Positions 1 through 6,946 of a DNA stretch of 64,000 nucleotides are shown here, piece by piece. Both the position numbers and the translations under genes were made by a program. Numbering within the stretch: the first letter of the stretch is position 1; each line of letters begins with the position of its first letter. The notes under the pieces were generated by a model. That model saw nothing but the letters and a program-made list of their open reading frames with translations. It did not search any database and was not told the origin of the DNA. Source of the stretch: a virus; the IMG/VR virus record IMGVR_UViG_3300047357_000359, positions 1 through 64,000 of that record; one strand, given 5' to 3'.

Positions 1-515
1 ACCCCTCGGGGCCAGCTAAGTCATTGATATCATTGGAGAATTTCAGGCCGACACCATTAGAACTCTAAAGCCAGATCTGACCGACCAGATCACCCCTGAC
101 CACCACCGGTCACCTCGAGGCCATGAGATATCCAATCACAAAGAAGATGAGATTCTATATAGTGAGAACCGTAGTGACCAACGTAGTGAAGAGTCTAGTG
201 ATGCTTATAGTAGTGAGCCTTATATAGCTATAGTGAGGGGTAGTGACTATAGTAGTGTAGTGAGCTCTTATAGTAGTATAGAGAGGGGTCAAGGTCCATA
301 CAGTATAGTAGAGTCAGAGTGAGGCCACGGAGTGGCCATTGTGGAATGTGGTTTAAATGGTTATGGCTGAGGCATTTCTGACTGCTCCCGAGGCCACCAT
401 AGGCACCATGGGTGTACGGTTTTGGCTCGATTTTACACGGTATTTCTAATTTTGCAAGAGTAGAATAATTTGATTGACTGAGGTGGCGACAGGCATAGTT
501 TGAATACTCTGACCT
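1..515. other. Non-coding left end of the window
   Basis: I see no convincing gene here. It holds the TAGTGA repeat array (160-263), a short hairpin GGCCA-cggag-TGGCC near 323-337, and three copies of GAGGCCA (about 115, 321 and 390). Positions 1-120 are more GC-rich than the rest. A plus-strand frame open from base 3 to a stop near 68 could be the tail of a gene cut by the window edge, but it is too short to call. The region lies beyond the end of the leftward early genes and could be an origin or regulatory region. That role is inference only. Confidence 0.5.
160..263. repeat. Array of eight TAGTGA hexamers
   Basis: Exact copies of TAGTGA start at 160, 172, 184, 196, 211, 231, 241 and 258. 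The first four are spaced exactly 12 bp apart. By chance this hexamer is expected about once per 4 kb per strand. Nine more copies lie between 9946 and 10677, inside genes. Regularly spaced copies in non-coding DNA suggest a protein-binding array such as replication iterons or a regulator site, but no binding partner can be named from the sequence. Confidence 0.8.
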
Positions 516-677
516 CTAATGGACAGTCATACCACTTCCATGCTTGTTCAGTGCCTCTACTATACGCTCAGCACGGTCTCTGTTGACTATAGACCCTATA
601 GCATAGTCTAGCATGGTGTCCCATATGTAGAGTAGGTCTGTGTCACTCTCAAAAATTGTGAATCTAGTCTGTTTCAT
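516..677 (-). CDS. Small hypothetical protein, 53 aa
   Basis: Open frame from ATG at 677 to TAG at 516, starting MKQTRFTIFE and ending GSGMTVH. It is acidic and soluble, with no membrane segment or recognised motif. No Shine-Dalgarno sequence is obvious before the ATG, so the start is uncertain. It is the most distal leftward gene, and a copy of the 13-mer TACAGCGGGGCCT (696-708) lies just upstream. Function unknown. Confidence 0.5.
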   Translation of the reverse strand: MKQTRFTIFESDTDLLYIWDTMLDYAIGSIVNRDRAERIVEALNKHGSGMTVH

Positions 678-828
678 TGTGCTAACCAATCTGCTTACAG
701 CGGGGCCTAAGCCCTTCTTAGCTATATTTAGACGCTTATAACAGAGTCAGACGCTAGTTTGACTCTTCTACTATGTAATGGTTGACTCTACTATACCTTT
801 ATCACTATATGGATTATGGGTGTAAATG

Positions 829-984
829 CTATTTTTCCTCGCTTGTGATAGAAGCTATGGCTGTTAAGGGTTTGATGTATTGAAGCCAATGACTAACATC
901 ATCACATGGATCGTCAACTCTGTATAGTGTAAAGAAGTCTAGATCTTTGTGATAGTCATCAATTATCGTTGTCGGGGAAGCCAT
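829..984 (-). CDS. Small hypothetical protein, about 51 aa
   Basis: I place the start at the ATG at 984 (MASPTTIIDDYHKDLDFF). It overlaps the end of the preceding gene by 26 bases, as many neighbours here do. A longer frame from 1032 is possible but overlaps more. The product is acidic and soluble with no recognised domain. Function unknown. Confidence 0.5.
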   Translation of the reverse strand: MASPTTIIDDYHKDLDFFTLYRVDDPCDDVSHWLQYIKPLTAIASITSEEK

Positions 985-1282
985 CTGTGTCGTTGTCAAT
1001 AACCAGCTTAGGGCGAAAGTGTCCACGGTCATCCGCTTCTCTTTGCTCCTTTATGGTAAGGGTAAGGTTTCCGTCCCCATCCTCTGACTCTTCTATGTTT
1101 ATGGTGTGATACTCTATGCCGAAGCGTTCTCCTAGTTCACGATTGAGGAGTCGTATATCATCCGCTGAATCGGCGTCCCACTGACAGTCGGCCAGTGTTT
1201 CACTGTTGTTTAAGACTGCTTCGATGAGTTGGCGTGTATCATCGTCTATGGTATAGCGAATGGGATCGTCTTTATCTCGCAT
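959..1282 (-). CDS. Hypothetical acidic protein, 107 aa
   Basis: The frame is open from 1402, but the ATG at 1282 is preceded by a strong AAGGAGG site, so the protein should begin MRDKDDPIRY. It is rich in Asp and Glu (TIDDDTRQ, ESEDGDG, DNDTDGFPDNDN at the end) and has no membrane segment. It heads a short overlapping pair with the gene ending at 829. I do not recognise a family. Confidence 0.65.
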   Translation of the reverse strand: MRDKDDPIRYTIDDDTRQLIEAVLNNSETLADCQWDADSADDIRLLNRELGERFGIEYHTINIEESEDGDGNLTLTIKEQREADDRGHFRPKLVIDNDTDGFPDNDN

Positions 1283-1482
1283 GGTAGGTCCTCCTTGGGG
1301 CACCGGAATCAATAACGTGGTAATATGGTTCTGCATAGATGGGTCTGGCGACTTTTGGTGTAGAGAGCCTGCTCTCGGAACAAAAATCGCGACCGCTACC
1401 ACTTCGTGGCTCTAGCTTGTATGACCCTGTCGAAAAATTTGGCTTTCCGACCGTGGGCTCTAAATGGCTTTGTTGGGTGATC

Positions 1483-1974
1483 TTATAAACCTCTTATCTT
1501 GTCTAAATCGGGGGTAATCTTCTTTTTATTCTTAACAAAAGCATCTGGCTGATATCGTTCTGGCCATACGTCTTGTTCTGTTAGTTCTCTAAGACCAAAC
1601 TGAGTTTCAATCACAACAGGTACCACAGAGCTGGGATCTGGCTTAGGATTGTATCCTGTTCTTACTGCTAGACCATCATCTGCTTCACGTCTTAGGTCCA
1701 CAGTCTTTGCAATGTGTCTACCGTATTCGAGTGCTTCATCCATTGTGCTGAAGTGCTTGATTGTGACATCTGTACCTTTGGGTAGGTCTGGATTGTCCCA
1801 TTTAACTGTATAAGCATTGGTAGGTGCTTTGAGTCCGGTCTTTTGACCAAGGACCTGTGTTCTTCTAACTGCCATCTTTTCTTTCCACAGATGACTCAGC
1901 TTGGGTGTTTCCTTTTGAGTTCGTTTGTCTACTAGATTTCGTAGCTCTGGGTCAATTTGAGATAACTTCGCCAT
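1483..1974 (-). CDS. Hypothetical protein, 163 aa
   Basis: Starts MAKLSQIDPELRNLVDKR from an ATG at 1974 preceded by AAGGAGACTAT. It is a basic N-terminal, soluble protein. The stretch IKHFSTMDEALEYGRHIAKT may be a helix of a small alpha/beta domain. No catalytic motif or membrane segment is visible. It lies in the leftward early block. Function unknown. Confidence 0.7.
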   Translation of the reverse strand: MAKLSQIDPELRNLVDKRTQKETPKLSHLWKEKMAVRRTQVLGQKTGLKAPTNAYTVKWDNPDLPKGTDVTIKHFSTMDEALEYGRHIAKTVDLRREADDGLAVRTGYNPKPDPSSVVPVVIETQFGLRELTEQDVWPERYQPDAFVKNKKKITPDLDKIRGL

Positions 1975-2000
1975 AATATAGTCTCCTTGTTCTACTATAT

Positions 2001-2180
2001 TTATGACAGTTTGAGTCGCTCTACAGTTTCTTCTGGTAGGTATGCCCTTAGGTGTTTCTGCTCTATGTTTTTAAGCATCTCATCTATGGCTGTGAAATCG
2101 CCCTGTGCCACATCAACTTTGATCTGATCTATCACAGTATCTATGAGCCTTTGGTTAATCAATCCTAGTTTCATCGTCAT
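2001..2180 (-). CDS. Small conserved-type phage protein, 59 aa
   Basis: Begins MTMKLGLINQRLIDTVIDQ and ends VERLKLS. A good AAGGGAG ribosome site lies before the ATG at 2180, and an internal ATG at 2174 (MKLGLI) is an alternative. Predicted all-helical. From memory, proteins of this type occur among small early genes of T4-like marine phages, but I cannot run a search. It overlaps the upstream 34-aa gene by 26 bases. Confidence 0.7.
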   Translation of the reverse strand: MTMKLGLINQRLIDTVIDQIKVDVAQGDFTAIDEMLKNIEQKHLRAYLPEETVERLKLS

Positions 2181-2259
2181 GCTCCCTTACACGAATTAAG
2201 ACATACATGACCAAGACTGATACAGGTATGCCCAAAAAGAAAAGACCTAGTAATTCCAT
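2155..2259 (-). CDS. Tiny single-pass membrane protein, 34 aa
   Basis: MELLGLFFLGIPVSVLVMYV is a clear transmembrane segment, followed by a charged tail (RVREHDDETRID). Its ATG overlaps the stop of the upstream gene as TAATG, and its end overlaps the next gene, so it is likely translated by coupling. Function unknown; small membrane proteins of this kind are common among phage early genes. Confidence 0.6.
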   Translation of the reverse strand: MELLGLFFLGIPVSVLVMYVLIRVREHDDETRID

Positions 2260-2828
2260 TAGGCCATTTCCTCTTCTTCTTGATCCATTTCATCAAACCA
2301 TTCTTCAAGTCCGAAGTCGCCCACTAGTTCATATAGGACCTTGTCTTCATTCCAGGTAGGATCTTTTCTAACTGTTTCTGATACATCATCATAATAAGCA
2401 TCGCCACCTTCTGAATCCCATACGCCGATAAAGTCCATACCTGATTCCCAATACTTGAGCTCTACATATAAACCGTCCATGTCGTCTGCGAGAGTTTGAA
2501 AAGCATTGATGGGTGGTGCCCAGGCAGAGTCTGCCCAACCTGTGATCTCACTAGTTCCGTCACCATTGTCCTTGTATTCTAATCCTTCGACATCCATGTC
2601 CCATTTAGTACCCCAGTTGTCTACTCTCCAGGCATACCAATTGTCATGTCCGTCTACGAGTGGTTGTGGTACACCTTCTTTGGGTGTAGGTGAAGTAGTG
2701 CCATCTAGTTCTTTTGGCATCGGTTTCATCGCTTGAAGAAAACCTACTTCATTTGCGTCATCCCACAGAGTCTTTACAGTTTCTGTTGAACCTTTGATAG
2801 TAATTGTATTATTGCACCAATTTGGCAT
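2259..2828 (-). CDS. Api92-like ferredoxin-fold protein (DUF1281 type)
   Basis: The N-terminus MPNWCNNTITIKG and the tryptophan-rich body (NWYAWRVDNWGTKWD, WADSAWAPP) match the phage Api92/DUF1281-type family, which has a ferredoxin-like fold and is common in phages and plasmids. No enzymatic role is established for it. At 189 aa it is a typical length. The C-terminus is very acidic (EEWFDEMDQEEEEM). It is first in a short run (2828 to 2001) downstream of the promoter at 2868-2896. Confidence 0.75.
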   Translation of the reverse strand: MPNWCNNTITIKGSTETVKTLWDDANEVGFLQAMKPMPKELDGTTSPTPKEGVPQPLVDGHDNWYAWRVDNWGTKWDMDVEGLEYKDNGDGTSEITGWADSAWAPPINAFQTLADDMDGLYVELKYWESGMDFIGVWDSEGGDAYYDDVSETVRKDPTWNEDKVLYELVGDFGLEEWFDEMDQEEEEMA

Positions 2829-2867
2829 TTTGCCCTCCTAATTGTTCGTTGCCCTTATTGTTCTTAT

Positions 2868-2896
2868 AGTATATGATCATTCGTGCTAGAAGTCAA
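2868..2896 (-). promoter_or_regulatory. Sigma-70-type early promoter
   Basis: On the minus strand, TTGACT (2896-2891) and TATACT (2873-2868) are separated by exactly 17 nt and preceded by GGGG. It would drive the leftward genes from 2828. Confidence 0.85.
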
Positions 2897-2902
2897 CCCC
2901 TA

Positions 2903-3508
2903 TTAAAGCTCTACTTTCTCCAATCTTGCATGACATTCTGCTCTTGATTCTTCACTCAATTCATTGAAGTAATCCATTAAGATATTGTATCCCACTTCAT
3001 GCTTATTCTCGCTCTTGAAGCCTGTTTCAGAATCAACATTCCAAAGCCTAGCTCTTTTGACCACAGTCATTGCATCGACATTGTCGTAGTCTGTAGTATC
3101 AAACTCGACCTCGTCCTGCCAACGGTTCATGATTTGAAATAGGTATTCGTTGATATGATCGTAATCGTCACCAATCCAATCATACTCATTGTCCTCTATA
3201 TATTTTCTAAGATCTTCATCACTCATTCTCATAAGTTCTGCAAGTCTATGCTCGTCATTGATTTGGTATTCACCTTTGACGTCACTGAACTCTATGCAAT
3301 TATAGAATCTGTTTGACTCTTGGCCAAGTTCTAGTTGCTTTGGATTAGATGAATATGAATCACCTGGATCCATTTCAATAGTTGCTAAGATGTATCTGAT
3401 TCTCTGTTCATCTTGCTGATACCAGTCTTGATTGTTATAAGCATATTCGTCAATGTCTTCAACCTTGCTAACGAATGCCTTTTTAATTTGTTCTCTTGAT
3501 ATATTCAT
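2903..3508 (-). CDS. Hypothetical acidic protein, 201 aa
   Basis: Starts MNISREQIKKAFVSKVEDID and is rich in Asp, Glu, Tyr and Trp (NNQDWYQQDEQR, DYDHINEYLFQ). No known motif or membrane segment. It has its own promoter at 3542-3570 and is followed by the next promoter, so it is probably a single-gene unit. The strongly acidic composition would allow it to be a DNA mimic or inhibitor, but that is speculation. Confidence 0.75.
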   Translation of the reverse strand: MNISREQIKKAFVSKVEDIDEYAYNNQDWYQQDEQRIRYILATIEMDPGDSYSSNPKQLELGQESNRFYNCIEFSDVKGEYQINDEHRLAELMRMSDEDLRKYIEDNEYDWIGDDYDHINEYLFQIMNRWQDEVEFDTTDYDNVDAMTVVKRARLWNVDSETGFKSENKHEVGYNILMDYFNELSEESRAECHARLEKVEL

Positions 3509-3541
3509 ATTGCCCTCTATGTTTTTATTGTTATTATATAC

Positions 3542-3570
3542 AGTATAGCCTCAGACTGCCTCAAAGTCAA
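3542..3570 (-). promoter_or_regulatory. Sigma-70-type early promoter
   Basis: Minus strand: TTGACT (3570-3565), 17-nt spacer, TATACT (3547-3542), then GTATATAA. Same cassette as at 4618 and 9742. Confidence 0.85.
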
Positions 3571-3579
3571 GCCTATGTC

Positions 3580-3900
3580 TTACCGAAAGTCCATCTCAGG
3601 TTGGCCAAAGATCTCAACAAAATCTAAGTTGATTTGGTGAATCTTCTTGATAATTTCTGTGATCTTATCAGCTGTCTGATAATGGATAACATCGTCACTA
3701 CCTTCTTCGCCGTAGTTAGGATGAACGCCAGGTAGTTGCACGAAATTACCATTTGCAAAGATCGCCACTTCATACAAGGGACCATTGCCTTTCATGTCTA
3801 CCACAGACAGTTCAAACTTACCTAATTCAAGTTGAGCTTGAACTCCTCCTTCTGCAACCGAGTGTGGTTCAAATTTCAAATCAGCAAATGAAGTTGCCAT
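3580..3900 (-). CDS. Hypothetical protein, 106 aa
   Basis: MATSFADLKFEPHSVAEGGV start, then a beta-rich middle (AQLELGKFELSVVDMKGNGPLYEVAIF) and a helical C-terminal part. No membrane segment. It lies 2 nt downstream of the LPD29-like gene and is presumably translated with it. Function unknown. Confidence 0.75.
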   Translation of the reverse strand: MATSFADLKFEPHSVAEGGVQAQLELGKFELSVVDMKGNGPLYEVAIFANGNFVQLPGVHPNYGEEGSDDVIHYQTADKITEIIKKIHQINLDFVEIFGQPEMDFR

Positions 3901-3902
3901 TG

Positions 3903-4571
3903 TTATTCTCCTTCGTGTTCTAATAGACTATAACCTAGTTTGGTCATCAATGTGTCTGCCAAGTTAGGGTAGCGACTTACAATGTCCTCTACGAACTTGT
4001 CTTGTTCTTTTGCTGTCATGCGAGCCACTTGTTCACTTGTTTCACTTATTGAACTCGCATCACTTATCGTTGAGTTGGTTGGCAATGTGATACTACCTAC
4101 AGAACCGTCAATAACTTCCGGTGTCCAACCGTTAAACGCCCTTGAGTTTTTAGACGCCTTTACGACCTTCTTAGAGACCTTCTTAGCGGCCTTTTGCATG
4201 AAGTAGGGCTTGTTCCACTTGCCTATGTTGATATCTGTATAATGTGATCTGTGAAAATAGTCTGTCATCGCATCATCATCACAGAAATAGTTAGGACCTT
4301 TCATTGCGGCCAATAGTTCTGTAAGGAACTTCTCTGCCTTACCACTATAATGATTTTCGATGTGATATGTATTAACTTGAATATAACCATCATCACTTCC
4401 GCCTTGACCCCACGTACCAAACTCTTTGAAGTCAATTGCTCCGCTTTGAATTGTCACTACCAATGTTGAATGATGACGGATTGAAATAGAACCTTTCATA
4501 CCGTATTTAGAAAGCACCTTCTTAATCTCTGGTGCTAGTTTTTTCTTATCTTCTTGTGAAACGTATGCCAT
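3903..4571 (-). CDS. LPD29-like domain protein, 222 aa
   Basis: The N-terminal 100 residues (LAPEIKKVLSKYGMKGSISI, then RHHSTLVVTIQSG) resemble the large polyvalent protein-associated domain 29 seen in many phage and plasmid proteins, whose biochemical role is not known. A Lys-rich linker (KKVSKKVVKASK) near residue 130 joins it to a Ser/Thr-rich and helical C-terminal part. It is led by the strong promoter at 4618-4646. The family assignment is from memory of the motif. Confidence 0.65.
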   Translation of the reverse strand: MAYVSQEDKKKLAPEIKKVLSKYGMKGSISIRHHSTLVVTIQSGAIDFKEFGTWGQGGSDDGYIQVNTYHIENHYSGKAEKFLTELLAAMKGPNYFCDDDAMTDYFHRSHYTDINIGKWNKPYFMQKAAKKVSKKVVKASKNSRAFNGWTPEVIDGSVGSITLPTNSTISDASSISETSEQVARMTAKEQDKFVEDIVSRYPNLADTLMTKLGYSLLEHEGE

Positions 4572-4617
4572 TTTGTGCCTCTCTGTTTAATTGCCTAATT
4601 GCCTAACTGTTATATAC

Positions 4618-4646
4618 AGTATAAGGTCATAGGGTCAGAAAGTCAA
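4618..4646 (-). promoter_or_regulatory. Sigma-70-type early promoter with repeated leader
   Basis: Minus strand: TTGACT (4646-4641), 17-nt spacer, TATACT (4623-4618), followed by GTATATAACAGTTAGGCA. The promoters at 8254 and 9742 share the same leader, so this is a duplicated promoter-leader cassette. Confidence 0.85.
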
Positions 4647-4791
4647 CCTTTTTCTTGCCGAAATATACCTTAGGGGAGTTGGCGCAAACGCCACCAACTC
4701 CTTGCTATTGAGCAACCTGACTCATTCCGTCCTTCACCTTCCTGTCGGTGTGGTTGCCGGTCAGCTATGCCGATAAATTACGGTAATGATA
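4647..4791 (-). other. Structured stretch downstream of tRNA-Ser
   Basis: On the minus strand this follows tRNA-Ser. It contains an 8-bp hairpin GGAGTTGG/CCAACTCC (about 4675-4701) with no U-tract, plus a smaller palindrome near 4770-4785. A 10-codon frame (GTG AAG GAC...) with an AGGA site is possible but not convincing. It could be tRNA 3' processing sequence or an unrecognised small RNA. Confidence 0.35.
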
Positions 4792-4881
4792 TGGCGGAAG
4801 TGGTAGGATTCGAACCCACGGTAGAGTCACCCCTACGACGGTTTAGTAAACCGCTCCTTTAAACCACTCAGGCACACTTCC
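4792..4881 (-). tRNA. tRNA-Ser, anticodon ACT, CCA encoded
   Basis: Cloverleaf on the minus strand: acceptor GGAAGTG/CACTTCC, discriminator G, encoded CCA, D-arm CCTGAGTGG, long variable arm and T-loop TTCGAAT. The anticodon stem GCGGT/ACCGT encloses loop TTACTAA, giving anticodon ACT for the Ser codon AGU. The long variable arm and G73 fit serine. The usual bacterial anticodon for this box is GCT, so A at position 34 is odd. It lies between early genes. Confidence 0.9.
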
Positions 4882-4889
4882 TTATCATA

Positions 4890-5060
4890 TCAGTGAATGG
4901 TATCACCCACTGTTGGACAAGAGTATTCCATTACGGATACAATGTCCTTAATCTTTATAGAAGGATCTTGTTCTTCTAGGGTAAGACAAGCGTCTCTGAA
5001 ATCCATTGCATTGACTTCAATTTCTTCAGTCTCTGTTTCAAAGACAAATAATTTTACCAT
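4890..5060 (-). CDS. Small hypothetical acidic protein, 56 aa
   Basis: Reads MVKLFVFETETEEIEVNAMD to the stop at 4890. The start ATG at 5060 follows AAGGATAGAAT. Soluble, acidic, predicted alpha/beta. It sits between the 65-aa gene and tRNA-Ser in the transcript started at 5330. Function unknown. Confidence 0.65.
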   Translation of the reverse strand: MVKLFVFETETEEIEVNAMDFRDACLTLEEQDPSIKIKDIVSVMEYSCPTVGDTIH

Positions 5061-5071
5061 GTATTCTATCC

Positions 5072-5269
5072 TTATCTTACTTTGTGAGGTTTCTTCTTAT
5101 TCTTGTTCTTATTGAGCTTGATACCATTTTCTTCTCTATACATTTCACCTGTCATGCCTTCTGGTATCTTTTCGATCTTTCCGCCCTTGTCTAAGAACTC
5201 CTTCATTTTTTTGTTTAGGTATTCCTGTTTATCTAGTTGTTCCTGTGTTGGACTTGGTCCTAATGACAT
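5072..5269 (-). CDS. Small basic hypothetical protein, 65 aa
   Basis: MSLGPSPTQEQLDKQEYLNK start, ending in a Lys/Asn-rich tail (KLNKNKNKKKPHKVR) that could bind nucleic acid. A site AGAAAGGC precedes the ATG. It is the first gene after the promoter at 5304-5330. No recognised family. Confidence 0.65.
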   Translation of the reverse strand: MSLGPSPTQEQLDKQEYLNKKMKEFLDKGGKIEKIPEGMTGEMYREENGIKLNKNKNKKKPHKVR

Positions 5270-5303
5270 ATATGCCTTTCTGTTTGTTTAATGTAGCCTA
5301 TAC

Positions 5304-5330
5304 AGTATAGCCTAAACATCAGAAAGTCAA
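5304..5330 (-). promoter_or_regulatory. Early promoter, short spacer
   Basis: Minus strand: TTGACT (5330-5325) and TATACT (5309-5304) are only 15 nt apart, followed by GTATAGG. It matches the other early promoters apart from spacing. Confidence 0.65.
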
Positions 5331-5331
5331 G

Positions 5332-5598
5332 TTATTCTTTTACCAATTCTGCTTCGTCAATATCCCAACATTGATCCCAAGGAACAATCATTTTTCTGTT
5401 TGATTCCTGATCGATAATTTCGAACAATCTCTTTTCAGAATCTCTAGTTTGGATAAGGCCAAATCCTTCGTACCAACCTGGTCCTTTTAATGGTACATCT
5501 GATAGCCCTGGTGGGCGACCGTGAATGTCTAACATCATCTCTGCCTTAAAATGACAGGCATATGATTGACCTGCTTTAATATCTTCTGGCTTAATCAT
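5332..5598 (-). CDS. Hypothetical protein, 88 aa
   Basis: MIKPEDIKAGQSYACHFKAE start. Beta-rich, compact and soluble, with one short Gly-rich turn (LKGPGWYEGFG); it could be a small SH3-like barrel. It overlaps the 61-aa gene by 8 bases and belongs to the run 6211 to 5332. Function unknown. Confidence 0.7.
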   Translation of the reverse strand: MIKPEDIKAGQSYACHFKAEMMLDIHGRPPGLSDVPLKGPGWYEGFGLIQTRDSEKRLFEIIDQESNRKMIVPWDQCWDIDEAELVKE

Positions 5599-5776
5599 TC
5601 TTCATATCTCCTATGATTTTATTTATGATCCTCTCAGCATCAGGATAGGTAGACATGGACTCAACAATTCTATCAATAGCATCTAACTCTAGTGAATTAT
5701 AAATCTCACGACAGTTCATGCCCTGATACGGTTGAGTCCATGAATAGCTCATAGACCATTCAGCTTTCTTACTCAT
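5591..5776 (-). CDS. Hypothetical protein, 61 aa
   Basis: MSKKAEWSMSYSWTQPYQGM start, helical C-terminal half (DRIVESMSTYPDAERIINK). Its stop overlaps the next start, and its ATG directly follows the HAD phosphatase stop, so it is probably co-translated. No known motif. Confidence 0.65.
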   Translation of the reverse strand: MSKKAEWSMSYSWTQPYQGMNCREIYNSLELDAIDRIVESMSTYPDAERIINKIIGDMKND

Positions 5777-6211
5777 TTAGAAATCTCCTGGTGCGACTTG
5801 GACTGCTCTCAAGCCTCTACTTCTCCACATATCAACGACACTTGTTCTGTCATCAAATACCAATGTGGGGTTGTATCCTGCTTCAAGCATTGTATCAAGC
5901 ATTCCACTCTTAAGCTCGTAGTCAGGTCTGTAGTCGTTGTCGCTTCTAAGATAAAGCTCATTGAATACTAAACCTTGACCCATTAATTGTTTGAGAGTGA
6001 TTGCTCTTTGTGATTTGTTTCTTCCTGACGCAACCAAAATTCTGTTGCCGGCCTTTTGTAATGCAATGGCTACCGCAAAGACATCTAAGTTCGGAGTGTC
6101 TTCAGAAGTCAAATCACGGAACGAATTCCAATCCTTTGGTTTCTGTTCAACGAACTTTTTTCTATGCTCGATGTCCATTAAAGTGCCATCGATGTCAAAG
6201 ATGATATCCAT
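5777..6211 (-). CDS. HAD-family phosphatase (polynucleotide 3'-phosphatase type)
   Basis: A complete small HAD fold. Motif I DIDGTLMD (residues 6-13) supplies the nucleophile Asp, motif II is VASGRNKS, and the C-terminal FDDRTSVVDMWRSRGL resembles the phosphatase domain of T4 polynucleotide kinase. At 144 aa it lacks the kinase half. In T4 this domain removes 3' phosphates from cut tRNA before ligation. The same job here would fit with the ligase-like gene at 32193, but the link is inferred. Confidence 0.8.
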   Translation of the reverse strand: MDIIFDIDGTLMDIEHRKKFVEQKPKDWNSFRDLTSEDTPNLDVFAVAIALQKAGNRILVASGRNKSQRAITLKQLMGQGLVFNELYLRSDNDYRPDYELKSGMLDTMLEAGYNPTLVFDDRTSVVDMWRSRGLRAVQVAPGDF

Positions 6212-6221
6212 ACTCTTGCCT

Positions 6222-6368
6222 CTATTTTTCTGTTAGTTCTTGCACCACGGTTGCACCCTTGTTGACGCCTTCTTTGAGCATCTCAGTTGCACCATCTATG
6301 TCACCTGGGTTCATATAAAGATATGCACCTACGGCTCCAATTGCTATAAACATAATAGCCTTGAACAT
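6222..6368 (-). CDS. Small membrane-anchored protein, 48 aa
   Basis: MFKAIMFIAIGAVGAYLYMN is a signal-anchor segment, followed by an amphipathic helical tail (EMLKEGVNKGATVVQELTEK). An AGGAGGCAA site precedes the ATG at 6368, and the promoter at 6406-6434 is upstream. Function unknown. Confidence 0.7.
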   Translation of the reverse strand: MFKAIMFIAIGAVGAYLYMNPGDIDGATEMLKEGVNKGATVVQELTEK

Positions 6369-6405
6369 ATTTGCCTCCTAATTAAGTTTGCCTCATTACT
6401 CTTAC

Positions 6406-6434
6406 AGTATAAGGCCAGACGTATCAAAAGTCAA
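6406..6434 (-). promoter_or_regulatory. Sigma-70-type early promoter
   Basis: Minus strand: TTGACT (6434-6429), 17-nt spacer, TATACT (6411-6406), then GTAAGAGTAATGAGGCA. The leader resembles that at 7254. Confidence 0.85.
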
Positions 6435-6435
6435 C

Positions 6436-6726
6436 CTATTTTGGTGAAGTTTTCTTGGCAGGGACCTTCTTCTTTTTAGGTCTACGACCCCAGGTATAGA
6501 AATTGATATTCTCTGGGTCTGTTCTTTGACATGGTGGGCAGACGGTGACCTCGTTCTTTTTAAGCCATTCGTCCATTAGTTGTCGATCGCTATCGGTTGT
6601 GGTATCTCTACTCAAATCTGTTTCTCCTTCCGAGTATTTTAAGTCTACAGCCTTTGCGATTCCATGTGACCCAAGTGGTGGGTAGAAATCTATATAAGAT
6701 TGGCCATGGCCGGCTAATTCCGTCAC
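6436..6726 (-). CDS. Downstream part of a probable frameshifted gene, 96 aa
   Basis: This frame opens at a GTG (6726) inside the gene above and reads TELAGHGQSYIDFYPPLGSH, with CPPCQR (a possible half zinc site) and a Lys-rich end. A TAG stop lies shortly upstream in this frame. The sequence looks like the natural continuation of the 6841 frame after about residue 38, needing a +1 shift. It may instead be an independent overlapping gene. Confidence 0.5.
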   Translation of the reverse strand: MTELAGHGQSYIDFYPPLGSHGIAKAVDLKYSEGETDLSRDTTTDSDRQLMDEWLKKNEVTVCPPCQRTDPENINFYTWGRRPKKKKVPAKKTSPK

Positions 6727-6841
6727 TCCATACCGTAGTTCGGTGTTTACCTTTTCCTATCCATGAAAGTCCTACACAGGCCGGATAATTCCAAGTCAAT
6801 TGAATCTCCAGATCAGGTATTCCGTTCCTTTCATTAGGCAT
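6608..6841 (-). CDS. Upstream part of a probable frameshifted gene, 77-aa frame
   Basis: Starts MPNERNGIPDLEIQLTWNYP from an ATG with AGAAAG upstream. The sequence is protein-like to about TTVW (residue 38), then becomes unlike a real protein, while the +1 frame (6726-6436) becomes good. That suggests either a programmed frameshift or a one-base error in assembly. No slippery heptamer is apparent. Confidence 0.5.
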   Translation of the reverse strand: MPNERNGIPDLEIQLTWNYPACVGLSWIGKGKHRTTVWSDGISRPWPILYRFLPTTWVTWNRKGCRLKILGRRNRFE

Positions 6842-6847
6842 AGATAT

Positions 6848-6946
6848 TTACTTCTTTCTATCTGGTGGGTCTTCGTTGTCCCACATCAGCATCATTCCAA
6901 TAGGCAGAAGCAAAATGCCTATGACTATAAGAATACTACCGAGCAT
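6848..6946 (-). CDS. Tiny membrane protein, 32 aa
   Basis: MLGSILIVIGILLLPIGMML forms a transmembrane segment, then an acidic-basic tail (WDNEDPPDRKK). The start (6946, or 6949) overlaps the end of the preceding gene, suggesting coupled translation. Function unknown. Confidence 0.6.
   Translation of the reverse strand: MLGSILIVIGILLLPIGMMLMWDNEDPPDRKK

Noticed and set aside
1283-1402. N-terminal extension of the 107-aa early gene
   Set aside because: The strong AAGGAGG site before the ATG at 1282 and the poor coding look of the extension argue against it.
4675-4701. Hairpin after tRNA-Ser as a terminator
   Set aside because: The stem is good, but there is no U-tract on either strand.
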